Assembly: GCA_009602735.1 (NCBI GenBank)
Contig: WELA01013858.1
Span: 478,971-503,789, forward strand
Direction: 5' to 3'
Source of the DNA: Mesotaenium endlicherianum
Taxonomy: Eukaryota; Streptophyta; Zygnematophyceae; Zygnematales; Mesotaeniaceae
DNA length: 24,819 nucleotides
Shown here: piece after piece, positions 10,401 to 19,424 of the stretch
Position numbering within the stretch: position 1 is the first letter of the stretch
Layout: each line of letters begins with the position of its first letter
Made by a program: the position numbers and the translations under genes
The notes under the pieces: model-generated
The model's database searches: none
What the model was told of the DNA's origin: nothing
What the model saw: the letters and a program-made list of their open reading frames with translations, nothing else

Positions 10401-13400
10401 TAGATATATACATATATGTAAATACATTCTACATATGTATATGGACACACATGTAAAATATATACACACACATGTATGTCTTTGTGAATATGCACATACA
10501 TACCTATCCGTATATACATATTACATACATATATGATATATGCACATACACAGACATAAACACATAGACATATGTACACGCATGTCTGCAAACATGAACA
10601 CATATAGATTATAAACGTATACGCACATCTGCACATAGTATACACAAGTGACTTGATTCCTCTGACTCAATTCCTCTCCCAGGAGAGCGAATGCTTTCGC
10701 AGACCACTGCGTCCCGTTCATCTGATAAGTACCGCCTCCCGGCTTTCTGAACCTCCACTCTGTTCGAGGGCACCCCGCTGTCCCGCTTTCGTCTCTCGCC
10801 ACGTGACCAGGAGAGGTGTACTAAGCATCTCGCAGCATCTCACAGCATCCACTCGATCCCTGTGGAAGTGCGCACGCACTCCTGCCGACGTCCTCTTGAG
10901 TCTCACTGAGTCTCTTCACCGGCATCTCTAAATACGGAGACACTGTTTTTGTTTTCTTTGGGGACGCTGGCTTTCTGGAAGCCGTGACTTTGTGAGTTTT
11001 CTCACTCCCTGAAGTACCCGCTCTCCTTTTTTCTGCGGACACCCACTTCTTGGAGACGGTCACTCGGGAGACACTCACTCGCTGGAGACACCATCATTGA
11101 AGACATCCTTTCGGGAAGCCAACTGTGTGGAAAGCTCACCTCTAGAGACACTCTCCGGAGACACCGCCTTTGGAGACACTCTCCAAAGAGACATTAACTC
11201 CCCCTAGACACTCTCTCAAGACAGCCCCTCTTGACAGTCTGGATACGCACTCTCCATCGTGGCCCTCTCTTCTTGAAGTCCCACCCCTTTCTGCCACGCA
11301 ACCGCTTTCTGAAAACCCACTCCTTCTTAGAGACACCCTTTTCACAGCAAATCTCACTGCACCTTGAAGGCGAAGGGTGCGGGCGTGCGTGCACGCATGC
11401 GTCATCATTCTCTACAGACCTACAGAGACATACATACCTGCTCTTCGATGAGCCTGCGAGTTATCTTGGCGCGCTCGCTGTAGAACTCGTGGGTGCCGTG
11501 GGAGGCCTCCCCAATGAGCACGATGCGCGCGCCCCTCTCTTCAATCGCGCGCATCACGGGATCATAGTCCCTGCTTGCACGCGCACACGCACGTTTGCAC
11601 ACATACACAAGCACACACGCGCACACGCGCACGCTTGGAGAGTGAGGACACCCCTCTTTTGCTTGCCTGCATTACGGGACCTCAATCCCAGCTCTCATGC
11701 GCACATGTACGCGCATGTGCACAATAACACACACACGCACGCACATACACCCACATGGGCCACATACATGGGACAGTGTACAGAGTGTTGGAGAGAATGA
11801 AAAAGAGCTCAGCAGAGAGAGAGAGAGAGAGTGTGTGTGTGAAGGTGTGTATGTGTGTGTGTGCGCGCGTGCGGGCACGTCCTCTCTTGGGTTGCCTGCA
11901 TCACAGGGTTATAGTCCCTGCTCGCGTGTGCAATCATGCGTACGCACACCCAATAGGAGATGTAGAGGGGGTGCAACACATGCAGAGCACACGCGCGCGA
12001 GCACACAACAAATGAAAAAGAGAGTTTATGTGTGCATGCACGCATGTTGCGCGCGCCCGCGCGCGCGCGTGTGTGTCTGTGTGTGTGTGTGTGCGTGCGC
12101 ACGCGCGCGACGCGCACATGGTGCGTGTGCATGTGTGCATGTTGTCTGCGTGCGTGTGCGTGAGTATGCATGTGTACTGTGTTATGGAAAGGAAGGGGGC
12201 AGGGAGAGAGACGGAAGGGAGGGGGAGGAGGGGGAGGGGGAGGGAGAGAACGTGGGAGCTAGGTCGGTGTGTGCCACGCACGGGCGTTACTTGGAGTTTT
12301 ACATATAAGTGAAAGGTAGCATACATTTGCCACATACTTGTGCTGTAGGCATCGATTCATTCCTTCCAGATTGTTGGACTTGATCATTATTGCAGTCAAA
12401 AAAGTTTAATTGCAGTTCCGCATTTCATTTCTTTTTTTGCAAATGAGTACCTATAGTATGCACCATTGTTAGACTTATGCAATACTAAGGATGCAATGAG
12501 ACGAGAATCTGCTGTCCTTTGGAGCCGATTTTCTCTGCTCAACCAAATTAAGTGAACAACATAAAAACTGTGCATAGCTAAAGATGGTCGACAGCCACTA
12601 TAAGAATTGGAGTGAGCCCCAGCTGATTTACGCATACTACCTTCTAGTGTCCTGCAGGGTGATGCTGTGAGCATGCTCTTTCAGTTTCAGATCCATTTTC
12701 TCAATGTGAACGGGCCTGGAGAGAACGGCTTTGAGGATGGCCCACGTATTTCCTGCACCACAAACATGTGCACCTAATGTGATAACTTGCTACTATAAAC
12801 GAAAGAAATCACGTGCTTAGTCTACTTGCTGTGTCAAACAGTCTGCAAACTTCACAGCTCTATAGAACGTTAAGTTCAATCGCTTGTATATGCTCTAGAC
12901 AGTTATGATGACTCCATATGGGCATAGATGAAGGTACAACAACAGATAGCAAAGAAATGCTTGCACAATACATCTCCGCTCAGTTGCCTCCGCAAGACTG
13001 AAAATAGCTATTGCGATCGTAAACCTGTAACCTGGAAGATTGCTGATAGTCAGTCATATCATGAACTTTGCTATTAGTACACATGGACTATGGACCATTG
13101 TAAGTGTGCTATATACTCATAGATGGATGTATGAAGTAGAAGAATAAGCCGTTGAGGAGCCACAAAAGTGAAAGTGCAGGCGTTTAATGACATGCAAAAG
13201 CTATATCAACAATGGGCCAAAAGCTACATGAATGAAGCGCTTTGCTTATGAACCTCTCTGATGTTTGAAGACAGATACAGCATATGAATTGCTTACTTAA
13301 ATATAGAAGCCGTGCAACTTTACTTACTAGAGCTCTTGCAGAACGTCTTTTCTCCCAACCTCAAACAACCTAGTGAAAACCTCTCCCAAAAGTGATTTGG

Positions 13401-13532
13401 CAAGTAACGGAAGGACTTAATGACCCGAGAACTGTTCTTGCTCGTGAGACGACGGGCACAATTATCTCCTGAGACACAAAGAAATGGAAGAGAAGAATGG
13501 CAGGCACATTGAGAAGTGAAGACGGACAGCAT
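4272..13532 (-). CDS. erythromycin-esterase-family protein (Ere/succinoglycan-biosynthesis-type), 9 exons
   Basis: The coding exons on the - strand, in order, are 13532-13328, 12752-12641, 11570-11438, 10305-9739, 9589-9503, 8642-8394, 7300-7166, 6383-6235, 5714-5564 and 4475-4272; the fourth and fifth count as one exon if the 149-nt internal intron is not real. All phases agree and the total is 1992 nt, or 663 residues plus stop. Conserved family blocks appear in order: [171 protein letters not shown] and the PETYPFGV end. The Glu and His of GEASHG and the His residues of WAHNSH are the family's catalytic-site positions. The family is mainly bacterial (hydrolases, some cleaving macrolide lactones); the substrate here is unknown. 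The protein is longer than usual because of an N-terminal extension and a roughly 85-residue low-complexity insert. Confidence 0.88.
4565..4665. repeat. ATCAGN hexamer array
   Basis: AATCAGCATCAGGATCAGG-type 6-bp units in the esterase intron between exons 8 and 9. The rest of that intron (4476-5563) is mostly unique sequence with no supported gene. Confidence 0.8.
5305..5355. repeat. 12-bp GTTGCACTCACA tandem repeat
   Basis: Four to five near-identical units in the same esterase intron. Confidence 0.85.
5564..5714 (-). CDS. esterase gene exon 8
   Basis: The acceptor CGCATGCAG precedes 5714; phase 2 (AG + C) gives [18 protein letters not shown], a perfect family match. The donor CACAAG|GTGCGC follows 5564. 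It also encodes [20 protein letters not shown] and NFYLDLHK. Confidence 0.9.
6235..6383 (-). CDS. esterase gene exon 7, WAHNSH active-site block
   Basis: The acceptor GCATGCAG precedes 6383 and the donor TTCAG|GTGCGC follows 6235. The exon is 149 nt, phase 0 in and phase 2 out. It encodes [38 protein letters not shown] and EAFNIGF. The [16 protein letters not shown] signature is nearly identical to bacterial members. A CT dinucleotide run lies directly downstream in the intron. Confidence 0.92.
6460..6610. repeat. GA run and GAACAGACT-type minisatellite
   Basis: A GAGAGA run at about 6468-6483 followed by AGACTGAACAGACTGAAC-like units in the intron between esterase exons 6 and 7. A CT run lies at 6199-6221. 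Confidence 0.75.
6880..6976. repeat. older copies of esterase exon 6 3' edge
   Basis: 6880-6930 reads GCTCACTTTGGAAGCAGC and then GATGAGGACCTGCACGAG, paralleling the exon stretch 7160-7205. 6931-6976 repeats the pattern again (CATACTTCAGAAGCAGG, then GACGTGGGGTTGAGGAC). These are more diverged than the 67-bp copies. Confidence 0.65.
7025..7165. repeat. 67-bp tandem copies of esterase exon 6 3' edge with donor
   Basis: Units start at CTCACC 7027 and 7094, and the authentic exon junction has CTCACC at 7161, an exact 67-bp spacing. On the - strand the copies read like the exon end, with CACGTCACTACCTCCAAG or CACATCACCGCCGCCAAG followed by GTGAGT. The flanking intron part (GAAAAGA-type) is also repeated. 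Confidence 0.85.
7166..7300 (-). CDS. esterase gene exon 6
   Basis: The acceptor is TGAGCAG just before 7300 (alternative: three bases earlier, adding a Gln). The donor CCCAG|GTGAGC follows 7166. In-phase codons give [20 protein letters not shown], then [19 protein letters not shown] and TASQ, the family block preceding the KAVVWAHN strand. Its 3' edge is copied several times downstream in the next intron with a 67-bp period. Confidence 0.88.
7358..8110. repeat. alternating CA/CG purine-pyrimidine tract
   Basis: Long ACGCACACGCACACG-type sequence in the intron between exons 5 and 6, dense at 7358-7530 and looser beyond. It produces several long but spurious frames. A (CA)n run follows at 8281-8304. 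Confidence 0.8.
8394..8642 (-). CDS. esterase gene exon 5
   Basis: A pyrimidine-rich acceptor ending CACGACAG precedes 8642 and the donor ATG|GTGAGT follows 8394. The exon is 249 nt, phase 0 at both ends, 83 codons. It encodes [18 protein letters not shown], then [18 protein letters not shown] and DELFYAEM, matching the family stretch between the DLYSL and QNARLV blocks. A degenerate copy of its acceptor and first codons lies at about 9079-9103. Confidence 0.88.
8995..9180. repeat. (GGGA)n array with an N
   Basis: GGGAGGGAGGGA runs at about 8995-9055 and 9113-9180 flank the unresolved base at 9112. Strongly G-rich on the + strand; G-quadruplex-capable. Confidence 0.9.
9079..9104. repeat. copy of esterase exon 5 acceptor edge
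   Basis: The + strand CCTCCAGCTCTCCTGTTGTT matches the exon 5 edge CCTCCGGACTCTCCTGTCGT (8629-8649). The - strand AACAG|GAGAG acceptor is preserved about 450 bp upstream of the real one. Confidence 0.55.
9503..10305 (-). CDS. esterase gene exon 4 with low-complexity insert; probable 149-nt intron 9590-9738
   Basis: The acceptor GGGTAG precedes 10305 and the donor AAG|GTGAGG follows 9503. The exon begins [14 protein letters not shown] and RVHRYVRG. About 85 residues rich in Asp, Ala, Lys and Asn follow (ADKDNAD-type repeats), then [16 protein letters not shown]. After VEWMKKHN the frame must shift to reach [14 protein letters not shown]. An intron from the donor CAG|GTGAGG (9738) to the acceptor GTCGCAG (9590) restores frame exactly (149 nt). 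The alternative is a frameshift or sequencing error in the repeat. A CAG repeat encodes polyGln or polySer, depending on frame, just before the junction. Confidence 0.8.
10345..10640. repeat. ACATATA/TATACA-rich tract
   Basis: AT-rich alternating sequence (ACATATACATCCACACATAT-like) in the intron upstream of esterase exon 4. Confidence 0.85.
10930..11350. repeat. degenerate GGAGACACTC minisatellite in esterase intron
   Basis: About a dozen GGAGACACTC/TAGAGACACTC variants lie at 13-30 bp spacing. A related ACAGAGACATACATACCTG occurs at the authentic donor of exon 3 (about 11422-11440), so this donor flank may be the source. Confidence 0.6.
11438..11570 (-). CDS. esterase gene exon 3, catalytic [10 protein letters not shown] block
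   Basis: The acceptor GCAAGCAG precedes 11570 and the donor CAG|GTATGT follows 11438. The exon is 133 nt, phase 2 in and phase 0 out. It encodes [16 protein letters not shown], then [18 protein letters not shown] and ITRRLIEEQ. Degenerate copies of its 5' edge lie upstream in the preceding intron near 11655-11700 and 11881-11930. Confidence 0.9.
11580..12255. repeat. CA/TG tracts and a GGGA run in esterase intron 2
   Basis: CA repeats at 11580-11630 and 11725-11755, GA/TG at 11815-11875, CG/TG at 12045-12180, and GGGAGG at 12185-12250. Exon 3 edge copies are embedded among them. Confidence 0.8.
11651..11946. repeat. two degenerate copies of esterase exon 3 5' edge with acceptor
   Basis: The authentic edge on the + strand is GCATCACGGGATCATAGTCC at 11551, then CTGCTT. 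Copies are at 11669 (GCATTACGGGACCTCAATCC, then CAGCTC) and 11898 (GCATCACAGGGTTATAGTCC, then CTGCTC). The 11898 copy keeps the acceptor and reads [12 protein letters not shown] versus exon [12 protein letters not shown]. In the 11669 copy the acceptor CAG has become CTG. Confidence 0.8.
12641..12752 (-). CDS. esterase gene exon 2
   Basis: The acceptor GGTGCAG precedes 12752. The frame runs [13 protein letters not shown], then [18 protein letters not shown], and ends at the donor AGAAG|GTAGTA in phase 2, exactly the phase exon 3 needs. KLKEHAHSI followed by DYDPVM matches the usual family start (a LREHARPL-like helix before the D-DPL segment). An internal ATG at 12696 could be the true start if exon 1 is wrong. 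Read without splicing, the frame stops at TAG 12637-12639. Confidence 0.6.
13328..13532 (-). CDS. esterase gene exon 1 (or internal exon 13328-13468)
   Basis: The strong donor TCTA|GTAAGT ends the exon at 13328 in phase 1, matching the next exon. Two starts are possible. One is the ATG at 13532, giving [16 protein letters not shown], a Ser/Arg/Cys-rich leader that could be a transit peptide. The other treats CTTTGTGTCTCAG at 13469 as an acceptor with an unseen earlier exon. The segment [19 protein letters not shown] is basic and unlike bacterial esterases, so this is an N-terminal extension. Its assignment rests on phase and donor quality, not homology. Confidence 0.45.
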
Positions 13533-15286
13533 TTAAAGAAACGAAGAGACTTCAGCACAAACGTAATTTGTAAGCAAGTAATCATACAAAACAACACAAG
13601 TGTTCATCTGCGAGGTAAACGTTTGGAGTCGAATTCTTTGTTTTCCCTCGCAAATTTGGGTGCCCGTCCGAAACCTTAACCTTCTCCTTCATCCTTGCGC
13701 GCCCCTGCAGAACGAATCTAACATCAAGCAAGCTTGCATGCGAGCGAGTCCGAGAGGATCCGAGAGGAGGCCACCAAGCTAGGCAGTCTGTGAGGAGCAG
13801 ACAGGAGGGATCTGCAGGGAGCGCGTGCAAGCAAGCTAGCCAGCTAGATCGAGCTAGCAGCTTTATAGCGAACGTGCATGAGCGAACCCGAGGGAACAAG
13901 AGGGAACAAGTAAACAGGAGGAAATGGCTTCCGAAAGCACGTGGGAAATGCTGAGTTGGATCCTTTTCATGGAGCCTTGAACATTAGAATCTTTTAGACT
14001 GGAGCCTGCTGGAGCCGAGTGGAGCGCCAGGCGGGCCGAGGTGGCAGTCGGTTAGCCCGTCACAGGCCGTCAAAAACCGTCACTGGGTAACACTGAAAAA
14101 TGAGGAATGAATGCACGGTCCGACGCCCGTCCCACTCGCGTCCCCAGCATGTGAGAATTCGAGGAGACTAGCGAACGTTTCAACGTCAACACCCCGCACG
14201 TTTAAGAAACTGTCTTCAATCCTCGACCCTCGAGCACTTCACTGTGTAAAAATAGCATGTATTTTGAGGCTGGGGCGTCAATGCAAGGGGTGAGGACTCT
14301 ATTTAGGATCCAGAGGTGACATTGTGGCAATATTTTGATGGCACAAAAAACTCATGTTTATGTTGCTATTCGAGCCCTAGGCGTTGCCCAAAAAATGGAC
14401 AAAACGGTAAATAATATGGTTGACACAAAACGTTTCTGAGAAAAATCATAAATGTTGCAGCAATTGTCACCCCATGCCTTGCGATTACGTACGCTCAATT
14501 GGAATAGATTGTAAGTGTTTTAATTGAAACACCATGGGCGTCTGACATGAATTTGTACATGAATTTGTGCGATACAGAAGGCTTAATCTCCGGATTCAAT
14601 AAAGTGAAGCATATAAGTAGAAAAATCTTGACAACGTTACATTTGGAGGAAATGTTTGCATATTGTGCGTGACGATCACGAGGGGTACACTTGTGAGGTC
14701 CAAGTGAAGCAAAGCTATTTTGGAGTAACCAATGCTGTGTCATGACTATATGGTGTGCGAATGAAACTCGTACCTCTTGTTCTACATGTTGCAGAATCCA
14801 AAAAAAAGCATGACCTTAAAGTCTTCATGTCTGTGTTGCAATATGAGCCTTGTGTTTGCCTCTCGTCATCATCTTAAGATGTAATGAAACACACAAAGGC
14901 ACCAAAAAACACATTCCAACCTTGAAGAAACATAGATTGCCCCAAATTTTTATAGCGAAAGTAGGACCAAGTCTTTGACTCAAGTCTTTGTTATGTATCA
15001 CTAATAGGGCCACTTCTTGCAACAGAAGAAGAGCCTTCTTACCCTAATTTGTTAAGATTCTTCGGGAAACCTCAGCAGAACAAGTGAATTTGACCAAAAG
15101 TTGTGATAGCGCATGAAGGCTAAAGTTACTACCATATAACCCTAGTAGTGATTGAAAACTAGGGATCATGCTTTACTCTCACTAACTCCTAAAGAGTTTC
15201 CTACCTGCCGCAAGACCGGCCAACTTGATCGGCCAGAGTGCATACATGCAGCATGTAGCTAAATGTGAGGGGAACCTTCACTGTCC
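13533..15286. other. region without a supported gene
   Basis: It lies between the esterase 5' end and the HMG-box 3' end. A short - strand frame at about 13710-13600 (MKEKVKVSDGHPNLRGK) follows an acceptor-like TTCTGCAG but has no fitting donor; an upstream esterase exon is conceivable. 13760-13900 has short GAGCGAG/CAAGCTAGC repeats. The rest looks unique. Confidence 0.4.
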
Positions 15287-15417
15287 TTAAACCTTAGGTG
15301 CAGCTGCTGCATCTGCTATTTCTTTGCTGTACCTAGCCTTGTCCTGGGCAGCTTTCTGCGCGTACGGTTCCTTCTCTGTCTCACTCAATGCCTTCCACTT
15401 CTGACCGAGCAGTTTTC
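15287..15417 (-). CDS. HMG-box gene exon 3 with stop
   Basis: The acceptor TGCCTGCAG precedes 15417 and TAA is at 15287-15289. It encodes [19 protein letters not shown] and [20 protein letters not shown], completing helices 2 and 3 of the HMG box. There is no acidic C-terminal tail, unlike animal HMGB proteins. Confidence 0.9.
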
Positions 15418-17589
15418 CTGCAGGCAAATGGACACAACAGAAGATAAGCCCACCACTCCAAGTTGCAACCTTCCGTACAGGCGGACACGCGGTGCCAGCT
15501 TTAAACTTGAGCTGGACGACTGTTCTTTACGTTTTCTGATACACTTGGTGCTACAAGGGCATTGCCAAATGAAATAGGTGCTTCATTCAAGGGGGCACTA
15601 TTGAATTAAGAGCACTGACTAACTACACAAACATTTTCACGTCTGATTATCTCACGCTGAGCAAACACAAAGGCAAAGAGGATGCCATCAAGAACAAAGG
15701 AGTGCAAGTACGGTGGCAGAAGACATCTCTTGTTCCCGGTGAGTAACGAAAGAGTGGCTGCAAGGTGTTATGAAGGGTCGGGACATCTAGATAGACCACT
15801 CTTCAAACAGCCACCAACAACAAGGCCAGATGATACCTGGTCACAGTGTATAGAAGCAAATTGTGTTCTTGGACATGCACCATGGTGGTACGTGCTAAGT
15901 GCGTAAGGCATGGCAAAATTCAAGTGCTAAGTCTTAAGTGCTACTACGAGTGCACATTACAAATCATGAGCTCTTACCACGATGACAAGGACCTGGCAGC
16001 ATGTTCATGACAAGGCACTGCATGCATGATTATTGCATGAGCCAGAAGTGGTCGTACACTGTCTGGGGTCAGAACCATGTGAACCATTAAGAAAAAGGTC
16101 CAAAGTGCCTACCAATCTGAGGCGTAGTCTGCTCAGGGTGCTCCAGCTTTGTTTTTTCAAACTGGTCCTTGACAAAGTGGAAGTAAGAAGTCAGGGGCTT
16201 TTTCGGTCCATTTGGGTCCTTCTCCTTCTTTACCTTCTCCTTCTTTACCTTCACTTTTTCTGTGGCCTCGGTCGTGTTTTTTGCAGAAACGCCTGAACAA
16301 TAAGATGGATAAAAGATTGGCCAACAAAAACACAGCATAATTTAGCAGCAGACTTCACAATTACTGTGAAGAGAAAATGCACGCCCCAAGAGCATTTCAT
16401 GACAGGCATGGGTCAAGGTCAAACGGAGGCAAAGATCATTCTCAAATGTTTTAGCTCCAAGAAGTTGATTAGAGAGATGCATTGTGTTGATGTCCTGTAC
16501 TGCCGTCTTTGACAATGGGAAAATCCATCTGAGGCCAAGTAGAAGGCGGCCTTGTCAATAGACTATGTACTAGGTCAGGACCAGAGTAACGTGACCTTAG
16601 AGTCATTTATAATCTATAGCTTTAAACTTTTAAAAGTGGTCAATTTTTCCTTCAGTAGTGTCACATTACAAGCAGAGGGCAAATACTTTATCAAGGTTTA
16701 GAACTGCCTATCCGTCAATACTAAAAGCCTGAAATTGACATTCTTGATGAGACATTACCAGTGGCTTTGGTTTGACTTCCTCAAGCAGTCATTAAAGCAT
16801 GCATGCGGGGCCAGTTTAGAATGTCTGGACACCTCATAAACCCCGAGTGAGCCCAGACACAAATAAGATTTGTCAGTTCTTGCAACAAACTTCACTCGCC
16901 ACATCAAAAACCCTCTTTCCTCAGCCCCATCTGTACCACAGTTGAGAGCTGATTCTTACATACCCGTCTTTTCATCAACACTGTATTTGCAAGTATAATT
17001 AGCTCTCACCTACAGAAAGATTTTGTAAAAATGCCGTCAAATCATTGTCACAACCTACTTTTTTGCAGTCGTCAACAAAGTAAGCCTCGCAAGCCTATCC
17101 ACCTAGTTAAGTCTACTGAATAACAATGCATTTTGACCAGACTCCGCTATAACAGACAGTTGACAGGAATGCCGAGAATGCTACTTTTTTTTCAGACGTC
17201 AGGAAGCTTGCAAGACATCCAAGCTGGCGGTAATCCCTCTCCAATCCCGTGCCCACATAAACACGTAGGACAAGTATGACTAAATTCAAACCACAATGCA
17301 TGGTATATGACGAGAACAACCAAGTGTAAGTTTAGGAGATTTCGAGATGACCATTTTACGAGTATGCAGGCAAAACAGAGGTTCCGTAAGAAGGAAGAAA
17401 CTGCTGCTGCATAATAAGAGTATTACGTAATCGAATGGCCGAAGTTTGTAGCGCTAAAGCCTTACTGCTGCTGCTGTGGAAGCTAGCAAGCGCTCGGTCT
17501 CGGGGGCGCAACTGCACCCCGCAGTCAGCAGCAGAACGCAGCTGGGAAAAGATTGCCAGGGAACGAAATTTTGAGGCCAATGCCGCCAT
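15287..17589 (-). CDS. single-HMG-box protein with probable mitochondrial presequence, 3 exons
   Basis: Exons 17589-17466, 16292-16113 and 15417-15287 join in phase 1 at both junctions and encode 144 residues. Residues 1-42 ([20 protein letters not shown], then [15 protein letters not shown]) are rich in Arg, Ser and Ala and free of acidic residues except two Asp, typical of a mitochondrial presequence. Next come a Lys-rich linker with two VKVKKEK-like repeats and one HMG box: [20 protein letters not shown] through [20 protein letters not shown] and [18 protein letters not shown] boxes bend DNA; with this leader it resembles TFAM/Abf2-type organelle DNA packaging proteins (inference). A plastid target or nuclear HMGB role is not excluded. 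Introns are 1173 and 695 nt. The gene is divergent from the aldo-keto reductase. Confidence 0.85.
16113..16292 (-). CDS. HMG-box gene exon 2
   Basis: The acceptor TTGTTCAG precedes 16292 and the donor ATTG|GTAGGC follows 16113. The exon is 180 nt, phase 1 at both ends. It carries the Lys-rich linker and the first half of the HMG box ([28 protein letters not shown]). Confidence 0.9.
17466..17589 (-). CDS. HMG-box gene exon 1 (targeting peptide)
   Basis: The ATG at 17589 opens 41 codons plus one base. The donor AGCA|GTAAGG follows 17466. The split codon with exon 2 gives Ser, making FHSSSS|VSAKN. A second phase-1 donor (TTAC|GTAATA) further on is possible and would lengthen the leader. The unspliced frame runs on to 17356. 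Confidence 0.65.
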
Positions 17590-19304
17590 GACGAGGGGAC
17601 ATGCACAGAAGAGGAGATATCAGAAGAAGCAAGAGCTGGGCTTCCTAGTGACGGAGCTAAACGCAAATTCGTAGTCCGATTCTTCTAACAGAACAAGTTC
17701 ACAGCTAGTTGAGAGGACAGCACCATGCAGCTGCCTTGCAACTCTTCGTTAACGGCTTTTGGTAAATAACAAACATTCAATTCTTCCTTCCGGATAGACC
17801 ATTCCCTCTTTCCGTACATGCTACAACAACGGCTGACAATGACAGTCGCTGTTTTCGAAGGAAAAAAATCCAAATATGTGATATGCGTTCGTAGACATTT
17901 TGTCCACATTGATCGTGTATGGGGTCATGCATCATCATGCACCATGGCATGTGGTGTGAGCACCACCCAACTGTATCGAATTTTCTTCGCATTCATTCGT
18001 GTATATATTAGGTAATACCAGACGGATTGAGATGGCAAAACGTTCTGAGCCGGTGAGCTGGGGTTGGGGGACCTCACACGCCGCACCGGGCAGCCCCGAA
18101 AAATTCGTACCGAAACCTTGTTTGATTTTTACTAGTTCTTTCTACTTTGTACAATCGGGCCTTCTTCGCACGGGAGAGGAACCTGGAGGAACCTGTATTG
18201 ACCTGCATAGTCTTCTCGAAGTTACCGCGAGGACTTGGGGTGCATGCAGAGCTGGTAATTTCTTGTCGCAAATTTTCCGAGAGGTCTTTGTACTTCTGGA
18301 ATATTTATTTTCATTTGTTTCTGACGGCTACAGCTTCACGAAAAGTTCGATCTCCGACTTCGATCTCCATTTCCTTACAGGTTCCAAACCATTTGTTTGG
18401 GTTTTTTATTTTGTGGGTTAAAATGGGCGTAATTAAATGTGGCGTATATGATGTTTCGAGTACGTTTATTTGATTGTTTCGGTGTGTTGCTGTGTACAAG
18501 GCCCAGACGTTTTTCGTTACCCGTGGTGGTCGGTATGTGTCAGAAGGAAAGGAAGTTACATGCTATTATCCCCCATTAGCGCGTTTCGGTTCGGAAAACG
18601 GAAAGGCTGAGGAAGGGAACTTTTCCCTTCTTTGTGATGACGAAAGATAACGGTTTTTTGGGGAAGGGGATGGGAAAGGATTTTTGCCGTTTCCCCAAAA
18701 TCATGCTAATGGGTGGAGGCTGTTAAACAGCTTCGCAAATTTTACCTCGGAATCAAGGACTTACCAGCTTATATGCAGTTCACGAGCAAATTTACGACAA
18801 TTGACGAGCTAAAACTTGGCTCTACTTAACAGCTCACACGTCATCTACCGCCCAGGATGAAGAAACCAGCCAACTCCAACTGGTGCTAACTGGTGCTTAA
18901 TGGCCCAAACAAGTGTAAGAGCCACTGTTGCACAGCTATCCATAACCAAAAAACGTCGTGGAAGCTGCCCATAGAACTAAGTTAGCTTCTTGGGCAACGT
19001 ATCAACGAGAGCTTCAGAGGCGCAAGCTAGGTCTCACAACGTATACACAGGTGATTGCTAGCCCACACATTAGCTAAGTCTTGAAGAAAAAATAAAAAGT
19101 GACGTGATTTTGAGTTTTCTGTTCTCCCATCACCTCTAGTGTTTGGCGCTGCACTACTCTTGTTAGCAACTTGGAGCTTGATAGTGAGACTCATTCAAAC
19201 TGGCTATCTTTGCCCGCAGCCTTGCTGCTGGAAGAGTAACACTGGATCCTTCACCGCCCCTCTTCCGCTTCCACAGCTCTTGTTCGTCTTTCACCGCTCG
19301 CCAG
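17590..19304. promoter_or_regulatory. divergent intergenic region between HMG-box and aldo-keto reductase genes
   Basis: Both 5' ends face this 1.7-kb interval, so it should contain both promoters. I see no convincing TATA box or coding exon. A pyrimidine-rich CCCATCACCTCTAG near 19138 and TTTGCCCGCAG near 19219 look like acceptors and may belong to a 5' exon of the reductase. Confidence 0.4.
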
Positions 19305-19424
19305 ATGGCACCTGCAGCAGCCACGGGAGGAAGTACGGGCCTGGCATCAAAGACTATAGAACTTCACAACCAGTCCTTACCGGAGGCTGTCAAGATTCCC
19401 CGCCTGGGCCTTGGCGTTTTTCAG
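19305..19424 (+). CDS. aldo-keto reductase exon 1
   Basis: ATG at 19305, 40 codons, donor TTTCAG|GTAATT, phase 0. It encodes [27 protein letters not shown] and [10 protein letters not shown]. The following intron is 2670 nt and holds several unrelated repeat arrays. Confidence 0.8.

Noticed and set aside
10930..11350. CRISPR-like or structured repeat array
   Set aside because: Units vary in sequence and spacing with no conserved repeat and no unique equal-length spacers, and the setting is a eukaryotic intron.
12637..13468. Separate small two-exon gene
   Set aside because: Its second exon has a donor whose phase matches esterase exon 3, and the encoded KLKEHAHSI segment fits the esterase N-terminus.
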